Numbered from the stretch's first letter, positions 17,668 through 26,893 are shown. The stretch is DNA of 64,000 nt from Bacillota bacterium (GCA_023443745.1 JAEZTB010000058.1:186001-250000); one strand, 5' to 3'. Numbers and translations: made by a program. Notes: generated by a model not told the origin, from the sequence alone.

Positions 17668-18147
17668 ATGCCCGATATGTTTGTACATCTTTTGGATCTA
17701 CCCAATCCCGCCTCTTTGCTTGAAAAGCTGGACGCGGAAGGCATCCATGTCCACCGCCCCCTTTCCTGCAATAAGTACAAGGTGCTGGACTGGGTCAACA
17801 CCCATTCAGGACCGGGAGGTGCCGGGCAATGTGATGTATGCTTTTCGCGTACACCGGTATCCTGTTTTATCGCCACACGCGGAGATGATATTTTAGGCTA
17901 CGCCTGCTATGATGCCACTGCACTTAATTTCTTCGGACCTACCCGGGTGCTGGAGAGTGAACAAGGCAAGGGTCTTGGAAAGGCTCTTCTTCTTGTGACA
18001 CTGCAAGCCATGCGCGAACAGGGCTATGTCTATGCCATTATAGGCGGTGTAGGCCCTGTGGAATTTTACGAGAAATGCGTAGGGGCAACGCTGATACCCG
18101 ACTCCACTCCGGGTGTCTATCGCTATATGCTTAAAAATAAAAAGTAG
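17668..18147 (+). CDS. GNAT family N-acetyltransferase
   Basis: A 159-residue acetyltransferase of the GNAT fold. The acetyl-CoA-binding motif A is visible as VLESEQGKGLGKALL near residue 100, and motif B-like VEFYEKCVGATLIP near 135. A Cys-containing segment near residue 52 (GAGQCDVCFS) is unusual. Start at ATG 17668: AAAGGAG sits 7 nt upstream, while the in-frame ATG at 17662 is only 1 nt from it. Third gene of the nagZ operon; an amino-sugar or muropeptide amine is a possible acceptor, but this is a guess. The stop lies 2 bp from the convergent HAD phosphatase gene. Confidence 0.85.
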   Translation: MPDMFVHLLDLPNPASLLEKLDAEGIHVHRPLSCNKYKVLDWVNTHSGPGGAGQCDVCFSRTPVSCFIATRGDDILGYACYDATALNFFGPTRVLESEQGKGLGKALLLVTLQAMREQGYVYAIIGGVGPVEFYEKCVGATLIPDSTPGVYRYMLKNKK

Positions 18148-18149
18148 CC

Positions 18150-18923
18150 TCAAAGATAGTTTTTTCTGTCATGCGCAACCAAGTCCGACAGGCTTTCGAA
18201 AACAAAGGCTGGTGGGTCCTGGGAAGAAATATCCTCCCTGCCGGTGAGTCCTGTAAGCATTAAAGCACCGCGCATCCTATTGTTATTGGCAAAGCGTATG
18301 TCAGTTTCCTGCAAGTCACCCACCATAATGGCATTCTGAGGCTCTGCGCCCAGAAGCGCCAAAGCATACCGGGCCATATGGGGGCCTGGTTTTCCCAGCA
18401 TCACGGCACAAGCGCCGGAGGCACTTTCCACAGCGGCACACAGTGATCCGCTATGGGGTACGGGACCCAAGGTTCCGGGGATGACCTTATCGGGGTTGGT
18501 ACAAACCAGTACCGCCCCATTTCTTATCTGCCGAGCGGCTCTTTCCAGCTTTTCATAGCTGAACTCTTTATCCCAAGCTACTAACACACAGTCGGAGTTC
18601 TCTTGCACAAGACCGATGCCCCGGCTTTCCAACTCCTGCCTTACACTTTCACCGCCCATCAGGTATACCCGTTCTAACCCCTGCTCCTTCAGGTACATGG
18701 CCGCAGCCATACCACTGGTAAGAACAGCGCGTTCCGGTACATGTATAGAAAGGCCCGCCAGCTTGTCCACCACTTGAGCCGCTGTTCGCGAGGGGCAATT
18801 GGTGACCAGCAGGTAGGGCCTGTTTTCTTGTTTCAGATAATCTATGAATTCGGGCGCATGGGGAATGGGTCTGTCTCCTGCATAAAGCGTCCCGTCCAGG
18901 TCGATAAGATATGCCGGTTTCAC
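18150..18923 (-). CDS. HAD-IIA family phosphatase (NagD-like)
   Basis: A 257-residue HAD hydrolase of the NagD/pNPPase class. Motif I is LIDLDGTLYAGD (nucleophile Asp8), motif II is LVTNCPSR, motif III Lys is in MLGKPGPHM, and motif IV is MVGDLQETDI. Members remove phosphate from nucleotides or sugar phosphates in the cytoplasm. Start is GTG 18923 with AGGAGG 5 nt upstream. It is 84 bp downstream of the MalG-like permease gene and in the same direction, so it probably belongs to that sugar operon. Specific substrate unknown. Confidence 0.88.
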   Translation of the reverse strand: MKPAYLIDLDGTLYAGDRPIPHAPEFIDYLKQENRPYLLVTNCPSRTAAQVVDKLAGLSIHVPERAVLTSGMAAAMYLKEQGLERVYLMGGESVRQELESRGIGLVQENSDCVLVAWDKEFSYEKLERAARQIRNGAVLVCTNPDKVIPGTLGPVPHSGSLCAAVESASGACAVMLGKPGPHMARYALALLGAEPQNAIMVGDLQETDIRFANNNRMRGALMLTGLTGREDISSQDPPAFVFESLSDLVAHDRKNYL

Positions 18924-19007
18924 AAGGTCCTCCTAAAAAAGTAATACGGGCCTGCGGCAACACACCACAAGCCCGCCCTTAAATTTGAATATCCACCATT
19001 CTCTTGT

Positions 19008-19868
19008 TCAGCCTTTAACCGCACCGACTGTAACTCCCTCAAGGAAGTACTTCTGCAGACTGAAGAATAGCAAGAACATAGGAACCGCAGCCACGGTGGC
19101 ACCGGCCATCATGGGCCCGAAATAGGTGGTATTGGCAAAGCTGAAATTCTTAAGGCCTACCTGGATAGTTTGCATTTCCATTTTACTTGTGACAAGAAAC
19201 GGCCAGAAGAAGGTGTTCCAGTTGCCCATGAAGGTCGTAATGGCCATAACGGCCATGATGGTCTTGGATAAAGGCATTATGATTTTATATAAAATCCTGA
19301 ACTGGTTGCAGCCTTCTATTTTGGCAGACTCGATAATTTCAATAGGAATGCTGCCCATGGACTGCTTGCATAGGAAGATATTGTAGACATTGCAAAGACT
19401 GGGCAGAATCAGTGCCGCATAAGTATTCTGCATCTGGAATGTATTGACGATTAGCACATACAAGGGTACCTGGGTGACCTGATAAGGAATCATCATCGCA
19501 CACAAAAGGACATTGAACATGAGCTTATTACCCTTGAAAGGAACCTTGGCAAAAGCATAGCCCGCCATGGTGGCAAAAACGACATTGCTCACCATAATCC
19601 CCGTACAAACAATGAGGGAGTTGAAAAGCCAGCGAACCGAGTGCCTGCTGTAATTAAAAAAGAATGTATAGCTTCCCATTGTCCACTTGGTCGGAAACAG
19701 GGATTGGCTGGCAGCACCTGCTTCTATGGGAGGACCGAAAGAGGAAATGATCATATAGTAAATGGGAAACAATGTGGTTATAGCAAAAAGGCCTAAAAAG
19801 ATTATGATCAGCCCATTGCGCAAATAGCGCAGCTTTTTGTTCTCATTGAAGTCATTATATAAACCCAT
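19008..19868 (-). CDS. Carbohydrate ABC transporter permease, MalG/CUT1 type
   Basis: A 286-residue inner-membrane permease with six predicted membrane helices. The EAA loop that docks the ATPase is visible near residue 195 (ESAKIEGCNQFRILYKIIMP), and the end EGVTVGAVKG is typical of MalG-like CUT1 permeases. It pairs with the MalF-like permease whose stop lies 16 bp upstream. No ATPase gene is in this operon, so a shared MsmX-type ATPase elsewhere is expected, as is common in Bacillota. Probable cargo is an oligosaccharide. Confidence 0.93.
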   Translation of the reverse strand: MGLYNDFNENKKLRYLRNGLIIIFLGLFAITTLFPIYYMIISSFGPPIEAGAASQSLFPTKWTMGSYTFFFNYSRHSVRWLFNSLIVCTGIMVSNVVFATMAGYAFAKVPFKGNKLMFNVLLCAMMIPYQVTQVPLYVLIVNTFQMQNTYAALILPSLCNVYNIFLCKQSMGSIPIEIIESAKIEGCNQFRILYKIIMPLSKTIMAVMAITTFMGNWNTFFWPFLVTSKMEMQTIQVGLKNFSFANTTYFGPMMAGATVAAVPMFLLFFSLQKYFLEGVTVGAVKG

Positions 19869-19884
19869 TCCATCATCTCCCTTT

Positions 19885-20802
19885 CTAATACTCTACTTCA
19901 TCGCCCATGAACTTGAACTGCAGCAGGGAAATCACAGCGATTACAGCTGCCAGTACAAGAGCCTGTGCCGATGCTTTGCCAAATTCCGAGTACTTAAACG
20001 CATTATTGAAAATCAGCAGACCGACCATGGTCGTATTGTTGTCGGGGCCGCCGCCGGTCATCATATAAGCGTTCATAAACACCTGGAATGATGTGATGAT
20101 ACCTGTAACAAAGAGAAACAGGGTGGTGGGTTTTACCATTGGTAATACAATATAGCGAAGCTTCTGCAGAAAGGTTGCGCTGTCAATGGCCGCAGCCTCA
20201 TAATAATCATTTGGAATAGCCAGCAGTGCGGCTATGTAGATGATAACACTGGTGCCGTGGTTTGACAGCCATGACATCAGAACAAGAGAAAACATTGCGG
20301 TTTTACTTTGACCCAACCAGTTTTGGCTTTCCAGACCTAATAGACCTATGAGCTGATTGAGTAGTCCGGTAGGCAGGGAACTGTAAATCCAAAGCCAAAC
20401 TACCGAGAGAGATACGCCGGAAGCTACACCCGGTAAATAATAAAGAGCCTTAAAGACTGTTTGCGTTCTCTTTTTAAAAGGAATAATCAAAATCGCCAGA
20501 GCGAATGAAATGGCAATGTTGATAGGAACGGTCAGCACCGTATAAACTACTGTATTTTTAATGGATTTAAAAAACAATTTGTCTTTGAGAAGCGCTTCAA
20601 AGTTTGCAGTACCCACCCATTTGGATTGTATGGGGTTATACTTCTGCATGCTGATGATACATGCGTTAATAATGGGATACAAGGTGAACAGACAGAATAC
20701 AATCACTGCCACAGAGATAAACACATACCCCCAAAGATTTTCATCTTTTCCGAATAAACGGTTCCTGGGCTTTTTGGTTATTCCTGCATTTTCTTTTCCC
20801 AT
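19885..20802 (-). CDS. Carbohydrate ABC transporter permease, MalF/CUT1 type
   Basis: A 305-residue permease with about six membrane helices after a short charged N-terminus (KKPRNRLFGKDEN). The EAA motif is YYEAAAIDSATFLQKLRYIV near residue 198, and the following GPDNNTTMVG segment is usual for MalF-like CUT1 permeases. It forms a heterodimer with the MalG-like protein encoded next. It is 140 bp after the binding-protein gene; an 11-bp stem-loop lies in the gap. Confidence 0.93.
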   Translation of the reverse strand: MGKENAGITKKPRNRLFGKDENLWGYVFISVAVIVFCLFTLYPIINACIISMQKYNPIQSKWVGTANFEALLKDKLFFKSIKNTVVYTVLTVPINIAISFALAILIIPFKKRTQTVFKALYYLPGVASGVSLSVVWLWIYSSLPTGLLNQLIGLLGLESQNWLGQSKTAMFSLVLMSWLSNHGTSVIIYIAALLAIPNDYYEAAAIDSATFLQKLRYIVLPMVKPTTLFLFVTGIITSFQVFMNAYMMTGGGPDNNTTMVGLLIFNNAFKYSEFGKASAQALVLAAVIAVISLLQFKFMGDEVEY

Positions 20803-20879
20803 GGGCCTCTCCTTTCCCTATCGCTGTCCATATTCAATATTTACACAAAGTAATCCTAAATAATGTTTACCCGTAAATA

Positions 20880-20910
20880 CAGGCACAGGAACATTGAGCT
20901 CCTGTGCCTG
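20880..20910 (-). terminator. Intercistronic stem-loop after the binding-protein gene
   Basis: An 11-bp perfect stem (20880-20890 with 20900-20910) and 9-nt loop, with no T run on the minus strand. It lies between binding-protein and permease genes, as in malE-malF, so an mRNA-stabilising or partial termination role is more likely than full termination. Confidence 0.6.
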
Positions 20911-20942
20911 CGGCCAATCAGTTTACAGGTATGCTGAGAAAA

Positions 20943-22397
20943 TTAGTCCTTAACAATGCCATCTTCACCAAAAGCGGCAACTGCGGCTTCATAAATTGCA
21001 TCATACATCTGTTGAGGAGTAATTTCTTTGGCCAGTAAAGCCTGGAACTTAGGTATGATAACTTCTGTCATGATCTTGGTACTCTGAGCCAGCTTATCGG
21101 AAGGAATTTCAGGACGGGCAGGAGCAGCCTTACCCATCAGCCCTTCAGTACATGCAAGGTTTTCGGCATTCCGTTCGATGGGGTACTTGCTGGAAGCTTC
21201 CTGACCGGACTTGCTGATATTAACTGCAAAGAGGTCGGCATTAACTTCAGCCGCATTCTCGCCTGATGCCAGATAATAAGCAGCTTTTACGACATTATTC
21301 ATATGAGCTTCTGTGGGAGCTTGTTTACCGCGGAAGGTAACATATCCGTCTACTACGGCATAGTATGCGGGAGATGCGCCATTGGATGTAGGTACGGGCA
21401 TTACCACATAATCTACAGGCACAGAATCCTTTACTGCGGTGCCATCATTGGCTTTAATTTTAGCGTTGTTTTTCTTTGCACTATTCTCAAAGGTAGCAAG
21501 TCCCTTACCGGTAAATACGGTCTGGCCGGTGAGGAAGAGATTCCATCTCTCACCCGAGGTGGCATTCATGTTAGCACCGTTGTTAATAAGTTCACTGACA
21601 CCTTCAAGTACCTTAAGGAAATCCTTGCTGGTGTATGTATATTTCAGGTTGCTGTCAAATTCGCTGGGCATACCGCCGTTCTTGGCGAAAATTTCAATAT
21701 AGTTCTTGGTGGTCGTACCGGCTGTTGCAAATACGAGGCCATACTTGCTGGTGCTGTTGGCACCCTTAACGCCCACTGACTTTTTAACTGCAGCGGCAAA
21801 TTCTTCAAAGGTCCAGCCATTCTTCTGGATGCTCTTCCAATCGATACCGGCGGCTTCCATGTATTCCTTGTTTCCGCCTATACCATGGATTTCCATATAT
21901 GCGGGTAAACCATAAAGACCATTGCCGTTTTTCATGTACTGAATAGGAGCAGAATCGAAATCTGCGATCATATCAGCCGTGGCATATTTGGTGATGTCCA
22001 TTGCCACACCCATATCGACGTATTTGGCAATAAATTCCGAGCCCAGAAATGCGATATCCGGCGGAGTACCGGCATTTACTTGTGTGTCAAGCTTTTCAAT
22101 ACGGTCATCCCAGCTGGCAGCTTCGATTTTCAAGGTAAGGTGGGGATATTTCTCCTTGAACTTGGCTTCAACTTGTTCCAAACGATTAACAAATTCATTG
22201 GTGATAGGCGGGAGCAATGCTGTAATCGTATCCGGCTCTTCCGGTGGTACAGTGCTGGGAGCCGCAGTGGGTGTACTACTGGAACTGGCTGAAGGTGTAG
22301 CTGTGCTGGGTGTAGCTTCCTGTCCACAGGCGCCTAGCAGCGTAACAGCCATAACCATTACAAGAACCAGAGATAAGAGACGTACGTTCTTTTTCAT
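20943..22397 (-). CDS. Extracellular solute-binding lipoprotein, family 1 (sugar)
   Basis: A 484-residue CUT1-type sugar-binding lipoprotein. The signal peptide ends in lipobox LLGAC near residue 24, followed by a Ser/Thr/Pro/Ala linker. The mature part has family 1 features: VEAKFKEKYPHLTLKIE, GTPPDIAFLGSEFIAKYVDMG and NGLYGLPAYMEIHG. AAGGAGGAG precedes ATG. First gene of the operon with MalF- and MalG-like permeases and the HAD phosphatase. No regulator gene is adjacent. Cargo unknown; convergent nagZ hints at GlcNAc-containing oligosaccharides, which is inference. Confidence 0.93.
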   Translation of the reverse strand: MKKNVRLLSLVLVMVMAVTLLGACGQEATPSTATPSASSSSTPTAAPSTVPPEEPDTITALLPPITNEFVNRLEQVEAKFKEKYPHLTLKIEAASWDDRIEKLDTQVNAGTPPDIAFLGSEFIAKYVDMGVAMDITKYATADMIADFDSAPIQYMKNGNGLYGLPAYMEIHGIGGNKEYMEAAGIDWKSIQKNGWTFEEFAAAVKKSVGVKGANSTSKYGLVFATAGTTTKNYIEIFAKNGGMPSEFDSNLKYTYTSKDFLKVLEGVSELINNGANMNATSGERWNLFLTGQTVFTGKGLATFENSAKKNNAKIKANDGTAVKDSVPVDYVVMPVPTSNGASPAYYAVVDGYVTFRGKQAPTEAHMNNVVKAAYYLASGENAAEVNADLFAVNISKSGQEASSKYPIERNAENLACTEGLMGKAAPARPEIPSDKLAQSTKIMTEVIIPKFQALLAKEITPQQMYDAIYEAAVAAFGEDGIVKD

Positions 22398-22898
22398 TTC
22401 GTAAACTCCTCCTTAATCTTTTTTATATGAACTGCCTTCCAGGGCAGAATACATATTAAAAATCATGTACTACATTTTAAATAGAGGAATAGAATGGCTG
22501 ACTCACATAGTTATATTATACAAAACATCTGTGTTATTACCTGATTTTATTTATACAATAACTAATGGAAATTGTCAATTACTTTTCGTAATTTAATTTT
22601 ATTATAGAATTAAAATGTGATTTTTTATTTCAATCCTGTCAAGAGATGACATCTAAGAATCCTATGTCTTTAATAAACCGAAATTCACCCTGCAAGCCAT
22701 TCTCAGTCTGTTCAGCGTCTCGTTCTCCCTGTAAAATGAAGGATGGGAAATGGGTGTTTTATGAAATTTTATGATAGAAAACTGATATGACACGGTATCA
22801 TGGTGAATGATGGAAATAGAGTAAAAGAGCTGCCGCAACATGATTTTTTTCATCATATCGCGACAGCTCTGTTTTTGTTAGCGAGTCATGTTTTACTG
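22398..22898. other. 501-bp intergenic region between recA and the sugar-binding gene
   Basis: Holds the recA terminator (22822-22870) and, toward the binding-protein gene, a minus-strand -10 TATAAT at 22515-22520 with no good -35, so that promoter may need an activator. A 64-codon frame at 22662-22856 has no ribosome binding site and overlaps the terminator; I do not regard it as a gene. Nothing else recognised. Confidence 0.6.
22822..22870 (-). terminator. Terminator of recA
   Basis: Long hairpin with arms 22826-22836 and 22860-22870 (AGAGCTG/CAGCTCT plus GCG pairs) and an inner ATGAT/ATCAT stem, followed on the minus strand by TTTTA. It lies about 30 bp past the recA stop. Confidence 0.8.
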
Positions 22899-23927
22899 TC
22901 AGGTATCCTCATCAGCCACATGAGCCTGAACACTGCTCAAAAAGGCTTTATCGTATTCAGCCTTGATTTTGCCTTCAACCTCTTTGGCCATCTCGGCATT
23001 TTCTTTCAGGAACTTCTTCACGTTCTCCCTGCCCTGGCCGATTCTCTGGTTATTGTAAGAGAACCATGCACCACTTTTCTTGATGATATCCAGGGTGACG
23101 CCAATATCAAGGATACAGCCTTCCTTGGAGATACCCTGGCCATAGATAATATCAAATTCCGCTTCTTTAAAAGGAGGCGCTATCTTGTTTTTAACCACCT
23201 TTACCTTGGTACGGTTGCCCACGGGTTCATTTCCGTCCTTGAGGGTCTCAACTCTTCGGACATCCAATCGGACAGAAGCGTAGAACTTTAAGGCACGTCC
23301 GCCCGGTGTTACTTCAGGATTACCGAACATAACCCCAACCTTTTCACGCAGCTGGTTGATAAAAACAGCCACCGTTTTGGATTTACTGACGCATCCGGAG
23401 AGCTTTCTCATGGCTTGTGACATAAGCCTTGCCTGAAGGCCTACAAACTGGTCACCCATTTCACCGTCAATTTCCGCTTTGGGAACCAATGCTGCAACCG
23501 AGTCAACAACGATGACATCAATAGCACCGCTTCTTACCAATGCTTCAGCAATTTCAAGGGCCTGCTCGCCTGTATCAGGCTGAGCCACAATGAGATTATC
23601 AATATCTACACCCAGATTCCTTGCATACACCGGGTCCAGGGCGTGTTCCGCGTCGATAAAGGCTGCCTCGCCGCCTGCCTTCTGGGCTTCGGCAACAATA
23701 TGAAGGGCTACCGTTGTTTTACCGGAGGATTCAGGGCCAAAGATCTCAATAATTCTTCCGCGGGGTAATCCGCCGGCCCCTAGCGCAATATCCAGCGACA
23801 GGGCGCCCGTAGGAATACAATCAGTGGTTACATGGGCTACTTCTCCCAGCTTCATGATTGCACCCTTGCCAAATTGTTTTTCAATCTGGCTCATGACCAG
23901 ATCCAATGCTTTTTTCTTCTCTTCCAT
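22899..23927 (-). CDS. recA: Recombinase RecA
   Basis: RecA forms filaments on single-stranded DNA for strand exchange and SOS induction. The product has the N-terminal EKKKALDLVMSQIEKQFGKG helix, Walker A GPESSGKTT, VIVVDSVAALVPKAE, the L2 loop FINQLREKVGVMFGNPE, and a C-terminal domain. I set the start at ATG 23927 (342 residues). The frame reaches ATG 23963, but that codon is inside the LexA box and roughly at the transcription start. AAGG lies 6 nt before ATG 23927; a better AAAGGAGGG is 18 nt away with a small CTTG/CAAG hairpin between. Monocistronic with its own promoter and terminator. Confidence 0.96.
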   Translation of the reverse strand: MEEKKKALDLVMSQIEKQFGKGAIMKLGEVAHVTTDCIPTGALSLDIALGAGGLPRGRIIEIFGPESSGKTTVALHIVAEAQKAGGEAAFIDAEHALDPVYARNLGVDIDNLIVAQPDTGEQALEIAEALVRSGAIDVIVVDSVAALVPKAEIDGEMGDQFVGLQARLMSQAMRKLSGCVSKSKTVAVFINQLREKVGVMFGNPEVTPGGRALKFYASVRLDVRRVETLKDGNEPVGNRTKVKVVKNKIAPPFKEAEFDIIYGQGISKEGCILDIGVTLDIIKKSGAWFSYNNQRIGQGRENVKKFLKENAEMAKEVEGKIKAEYDKAFLSSVQAHVADEDT

Positions 23928-23956
23928 AACATGCCTTGCGGCAAGCCCTCCTTTAC

Positions 23957-23970
23957 CGAACATTTGTTCT
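23957..23970 (-). promoter_or_regulatory. LexA (SOS) box of recA
   Basis: CGAACATTTGTTCT on the plus strand matches the Gram-positive LexA/DinR consensus CGAACnnnnGTTCg/t, with GAAC and GTTC arms intact. It begins 1 bp past the -10 and covers the transcription start. Confidence 0.9.
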
Positions 23971-23971
23971 C

Positions 23972-24000
23972 ATTATAATATAACTATTTAAAATCGTCAA
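23972..24000 (-). promoter_or_regulatory. Promoter of recA
   Basis: Minus strand -35 TTGACG (23995-24000), 17 bp spacer, consensus -10 TATAAT (23972-23977), abutting the LexA box. Confidence 0.85.
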
Positions 24001-24044
24001 GTGTTTTTTATGTTATTTTTTTACATATATCCTATTTCATGTTA

Positions 24045-25622
24045 TCATGAACGTTTAAAGCGGGACAGCACTAATTTACCGATATACGATACCTCGGGAA
24101 TTTTAAGCCTGACCAGGGTGAGCCAGTAAATTCCGATACCCGCTGCCAAAGGGACACAGAGAGCCAGTATCTGACTGATTTTGGAGCCAATGTCTGGCTT
24201 CACCACCAGACTGAGAGCATAAGTGACAAGTCCGGTAGGAATAGCAGCCACCACAACCTTTGTAATATAGCTGAAATTTTCACTTATAACATCGACGCCT
24301 GTCTTCTTCTTAAAGGCAATAAGCAGAATCATCATATTGACGAAGGAAGCTATGGCATAGGAAAGGGCTGTACCGGCAATACCTATCCCGGTGAAATCCC
24401 TGAAAAAGCTGTTAAACAAATAGTTTGCCAATATACCGAAAAGTCCGCTGACAAGCGGGGTTTTACTATCATGTATGGCATAAAAGGCACGGGTCATGAG
24501 GGCCATCATGGATGCAAAAACCAGAGCTGCCGAATAGCCCAGGAGCGACAATCCTCCGTAAAAAACCTCATACTCCGAAAAGCTCCCCCATTTAAAGAGC
24601 ACCCGCATAATATCCTGATTGAGAATCATCATCATGAGTGAGGTCGGCAGGGACAGCAGATAGACCACCTTTAGCCCCTTGTAAAGAACATTTTTAAAAT
24701 CACCGAAATTTTCCGATGCATAGTGCTCCGAAAGGGTGGGAAGAAGCGCAATTCCTATGCTTTGAGCAAAAATGCCCAGAGGGAGCTGCCATGTACGGTT
24801 GGCACTGTTTAAAAGCGTTACCATTCCTTTATCAAAGTATGTAGCATAGCCCCTTGAAATAATGAGATTGATTTCAATAATTGTCGAGGATAAAAGTGAA
24901 GGCACGGCCAGAGCCAAAAGCTTTCTAAAAGCCTGGCTGCCAAGAAAAAGCCGTGGTTTGTATAAAGTAAGATGCTTGAAGGTTCCGATCAACTGAACAA
25001 CAAAAAAGATTGCTGCTCCGAACACGACACCCCAAGCCGTTAGCTCCGCACTTTTCGCACCAAACACCGCGATGCTCAGGATGGTGCAGAGATTGTATAT
25101 GACAGGACCGAAAGAAGCCACTGCAAATCTTTTATAGGAATTAAGGATTCCGTTAAACTGTCCTGCCATCATCATAAAGGGTGCAGAGAGCAAGAGTATG
25201 CGGGTGAGTCTTATGAGCAGATCCTTGTCTCCTGAAGCGCCCTCATTATATCCCCCTGCCAAAATGCCCAACAGGTTATCGGTAAAGATGAAGAAAATAA
25301 CCTCGAGAATGACCATCACAATGACCGTCAGATTCATAAAAGTGCTGACGGCCTTCCAGCCCACGCTTTCCTTGTCCTTGGCTATATAGGCCGACAGTAT
25401 CGGAATTAACGCTGCCGCGATGGCTCCACCGGCCAAAAGATCATAGACCAGATCTGGAAGGGTAAATGCCAGAAGGAATTCATCGGAATACCCCTTCGGC
25501 AGCATATTGGTGGTGATGAGCAGCGTTCTTAAAAAGCCTGTGATACGGCTTAAAAACGTAGCAATCATAATGATGCCGGCCGCACCTGTGAGCTTTTTCG
25601 CTGCTTCGTTGTTGTTTCCCAT
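24045..25622 (-). CDS. murJ: Lipid II flippase MurJ
   Basis: MurJ moves lipid-linked peptidoglycan precursor across the membrane. The 525-residue product is hydrophobic throughout, consistent with the family's 14 helices. It opens with the family N-terminus (AAGIIMIATFLSRITGFLRT) and has NSANRTWQLPLGIFAQSIG near residue 266, close to the MurJ consensus around the third helix pair. AGGAGA lies 5 nt before ATG. It follows cinA by 28 bp in the nadK-argR-recN-engB-cinA run. Wzx-type flippases share the fold, but the motifs favour MurJ. Confidence 0.93.
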   Translation of the reverse strand: MGNNNEAAKKLTGAAGIIMIATFLSRITGFLRTLLITTNMLPKGYSDEFLLAFTLPDLVYDLLAGGAIAAALIPILSAYIAKDKESVGWKAVSTFMNLTVIVMVILEVIFFIFTDNLLGILAGGYNEGASGDKDLLIRLTRILLLSAPFMMMAGQFNGILNSYKRFAVASFGPVIYNLCTILSIAVFGAKSAELTAWGVVFGAAIFFVVQLIGTFKHLTLYKPRLFLGSQAFRKLLALAVPSLLSSTIIEINLIISRGYATYFDKGMVTLLNSANRTWQLPLGIFAQSIGIALLPTLSEHYASENFGDFKNVLYKGLKVVYLLSLPTSLMMMILNQDIMRVLFKWGSFSEYEVFYGGLSLLGYSAALVFASMMALMTRAFYAIHDSKTPLVSGLFGILANYLFNSFFRDFTGIGIAGTALSYAIASFVNMMILLIAFKKKTGVDVISENFSYITKVVVAAIPTGLVTYALSLVVKPDIGSKISQILALCVPLAAGIGIYWLTLVRLKIPEVSYIGKLVLSRFKRS

Positions 25623-25650
25623 TATTTTCTCCTGTATATCAACCCGGCTA

Positions 25651-26889
25651 TCATAAACGTTCGAGTATCATCTTTCTTAATAAATCCATCCCATTAAGAC
25701 AGGCTACATTCCGAATCCTGTCCCTGTCCCCTCTAAGCCTGATTTCCCGGCATTCAGTCTTTCCATCCAGACTTGCCGAAATATAAATCAGACCCACCGG
25801 TTTTTCCTCGGTTCCCCCATCAGGGCCTGCTATCCCCGTTATGGCAATACCGGCACGGGTTCCGGTCTTATGTACAAGACCTTCAACCATCTCCAAAGCC
25901 GTTTGCGTGCTGACTGCACCATGAACAGCCAAGGTTTCCTCAGAAACTCCCAATTCCTGAATCTTGGAATGATTGGAATAGGTGATAAAGCCTCTGTCTA
26001 AGACATCCGATACCCCGGGAACATTAACAAGCCTGGAGGCTAACATCCCCCCTGTACAGGACTCCGCCAGAGAAAGGCTGATATTGTGCTGCTTCAGAAG
26101 GTCAACCAGGATTTCCTCCATGGACTCGCCGTTCTGAGCGTATAAATAATCTCCCAAGCGCTCTTTGATCTTCTCAACAACTGGATCAATAAGGCAGTCC
26201 GCGTCATTTCTATCCTTGCAGCGGGCAGTAACGCGTACAATGACCTCCCCCACACCCACATATGGAGCAATGGTAGGATTGGACTGGGATTCCACAATAT
26301 CCAGAATACGCATTTCCATCTCGGATTCCCCAATACCGAATACCTTCAGCATCCTGGACCAGATAGTCTGCCCGGTCTTTTGCTCAAAGTAGGGAAAGAC
26401 CGTTTCTTCAAACATTGGGATCATTTCTTTGGGCGGTCCCGGAAACATGACAATGGTTTTGGTGCCGCTTTCAATAATGCAACCCGGAGCTGTACCGTTA
26501 GGGTTTGGTACAATTATGCTGCCCTCCGGAAGATAGGCTTGTTTGGCATTATTATCCATCATCTTCCGGCCAAGCTTCTCAAAAAAAGACTTAATACTTT
26601 CATAGGTCTCCTGATGAAGGACAAGCTTACAGCCCATTGCTTCTGCAATGGTTTCCTTTGTCAGATCGTCCTGGGTAGGACCCAGTCCACCGGTGGTAAT
26701 CACCACATCGGCACGGCTCAAAGCCAGCTTCAGGCTTTCCTTCAGACGGGTGGGGTTATCCCCTACCACACTATGATAATAAACACCAACGCCCACATCG
26801 TTAAGCCTTCTTGATAAATATTGGGCATTGGTGTTGGCTATTTGACCCATTAAAAGTTCGGTCCCAACTGCAAGAATTTCCGCTATCAT
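25651..26889 (-). CDS. cinA: CinA family protein (nicotinamide-nucleotide amidase)
   Basis: CinA proteins cleave NMN and NADP-related by-products in pyridine nucleotide salvage and are linked to competence in some Bacillota. The 412-residue product has an N-terminal MoaB-like domain (AVGTELLMGQIANTNAQYL, TTGGLGPTQDDLTKE, MFPGPPKEM) and a C-terminal amidase domain (LAESCTGGMLASRLVNVPG, ITGIAGPDGGTEEKPVG). Length is normal. It starts 4 bp after engB and is followed by murJ, so translation is probably coupled. The usual cinA-recA linkage is broken only by murJ. Confidence 0.94.
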   Translation of the reverse strand: MIAEILAVGTELLMGQIANTNAQYLSRRLNDVGVGVYYHSVVGDNPTRLKESLKLALSRADVVITTGGLGPTQDDLTKETIAEAMGCKLVLHQETYESIKSFFEKLGRKMMDNNAKQAYLPEGSIIVPNPNGTAPGCIIESGTKTIVMFPGPPKEMIPMFEETVFPYFEQKTGQTIWSRMLKVFGIGESEMEMRILDIVESQSNPTIAPYVGVGEVIVRVTARCKDRNDADCLIDPVVEKIKERLGDYLYAQNGESMEEILVDLLKQHNISLSLAESCTGGMLASRLVNVPGVSDVLDRGFITYSNHSKIQELGVSEETLAVHGAVSTQTALEMVEGLVHKTGTRAGIAITGIAGPDGGTEEKPVGLIYISASLDGKTECREIRLRGDRDRIRNVACLNGMDLLRKMILERL

Positions 26890-26893
26890 TACC

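Noticed and set aside
22662..22856. 64-codon open frame on the minus strand downstream of recA
   Set aside because: Starts inside the recA terminator hairpin and has no ribosome binding site or recognisable motif.
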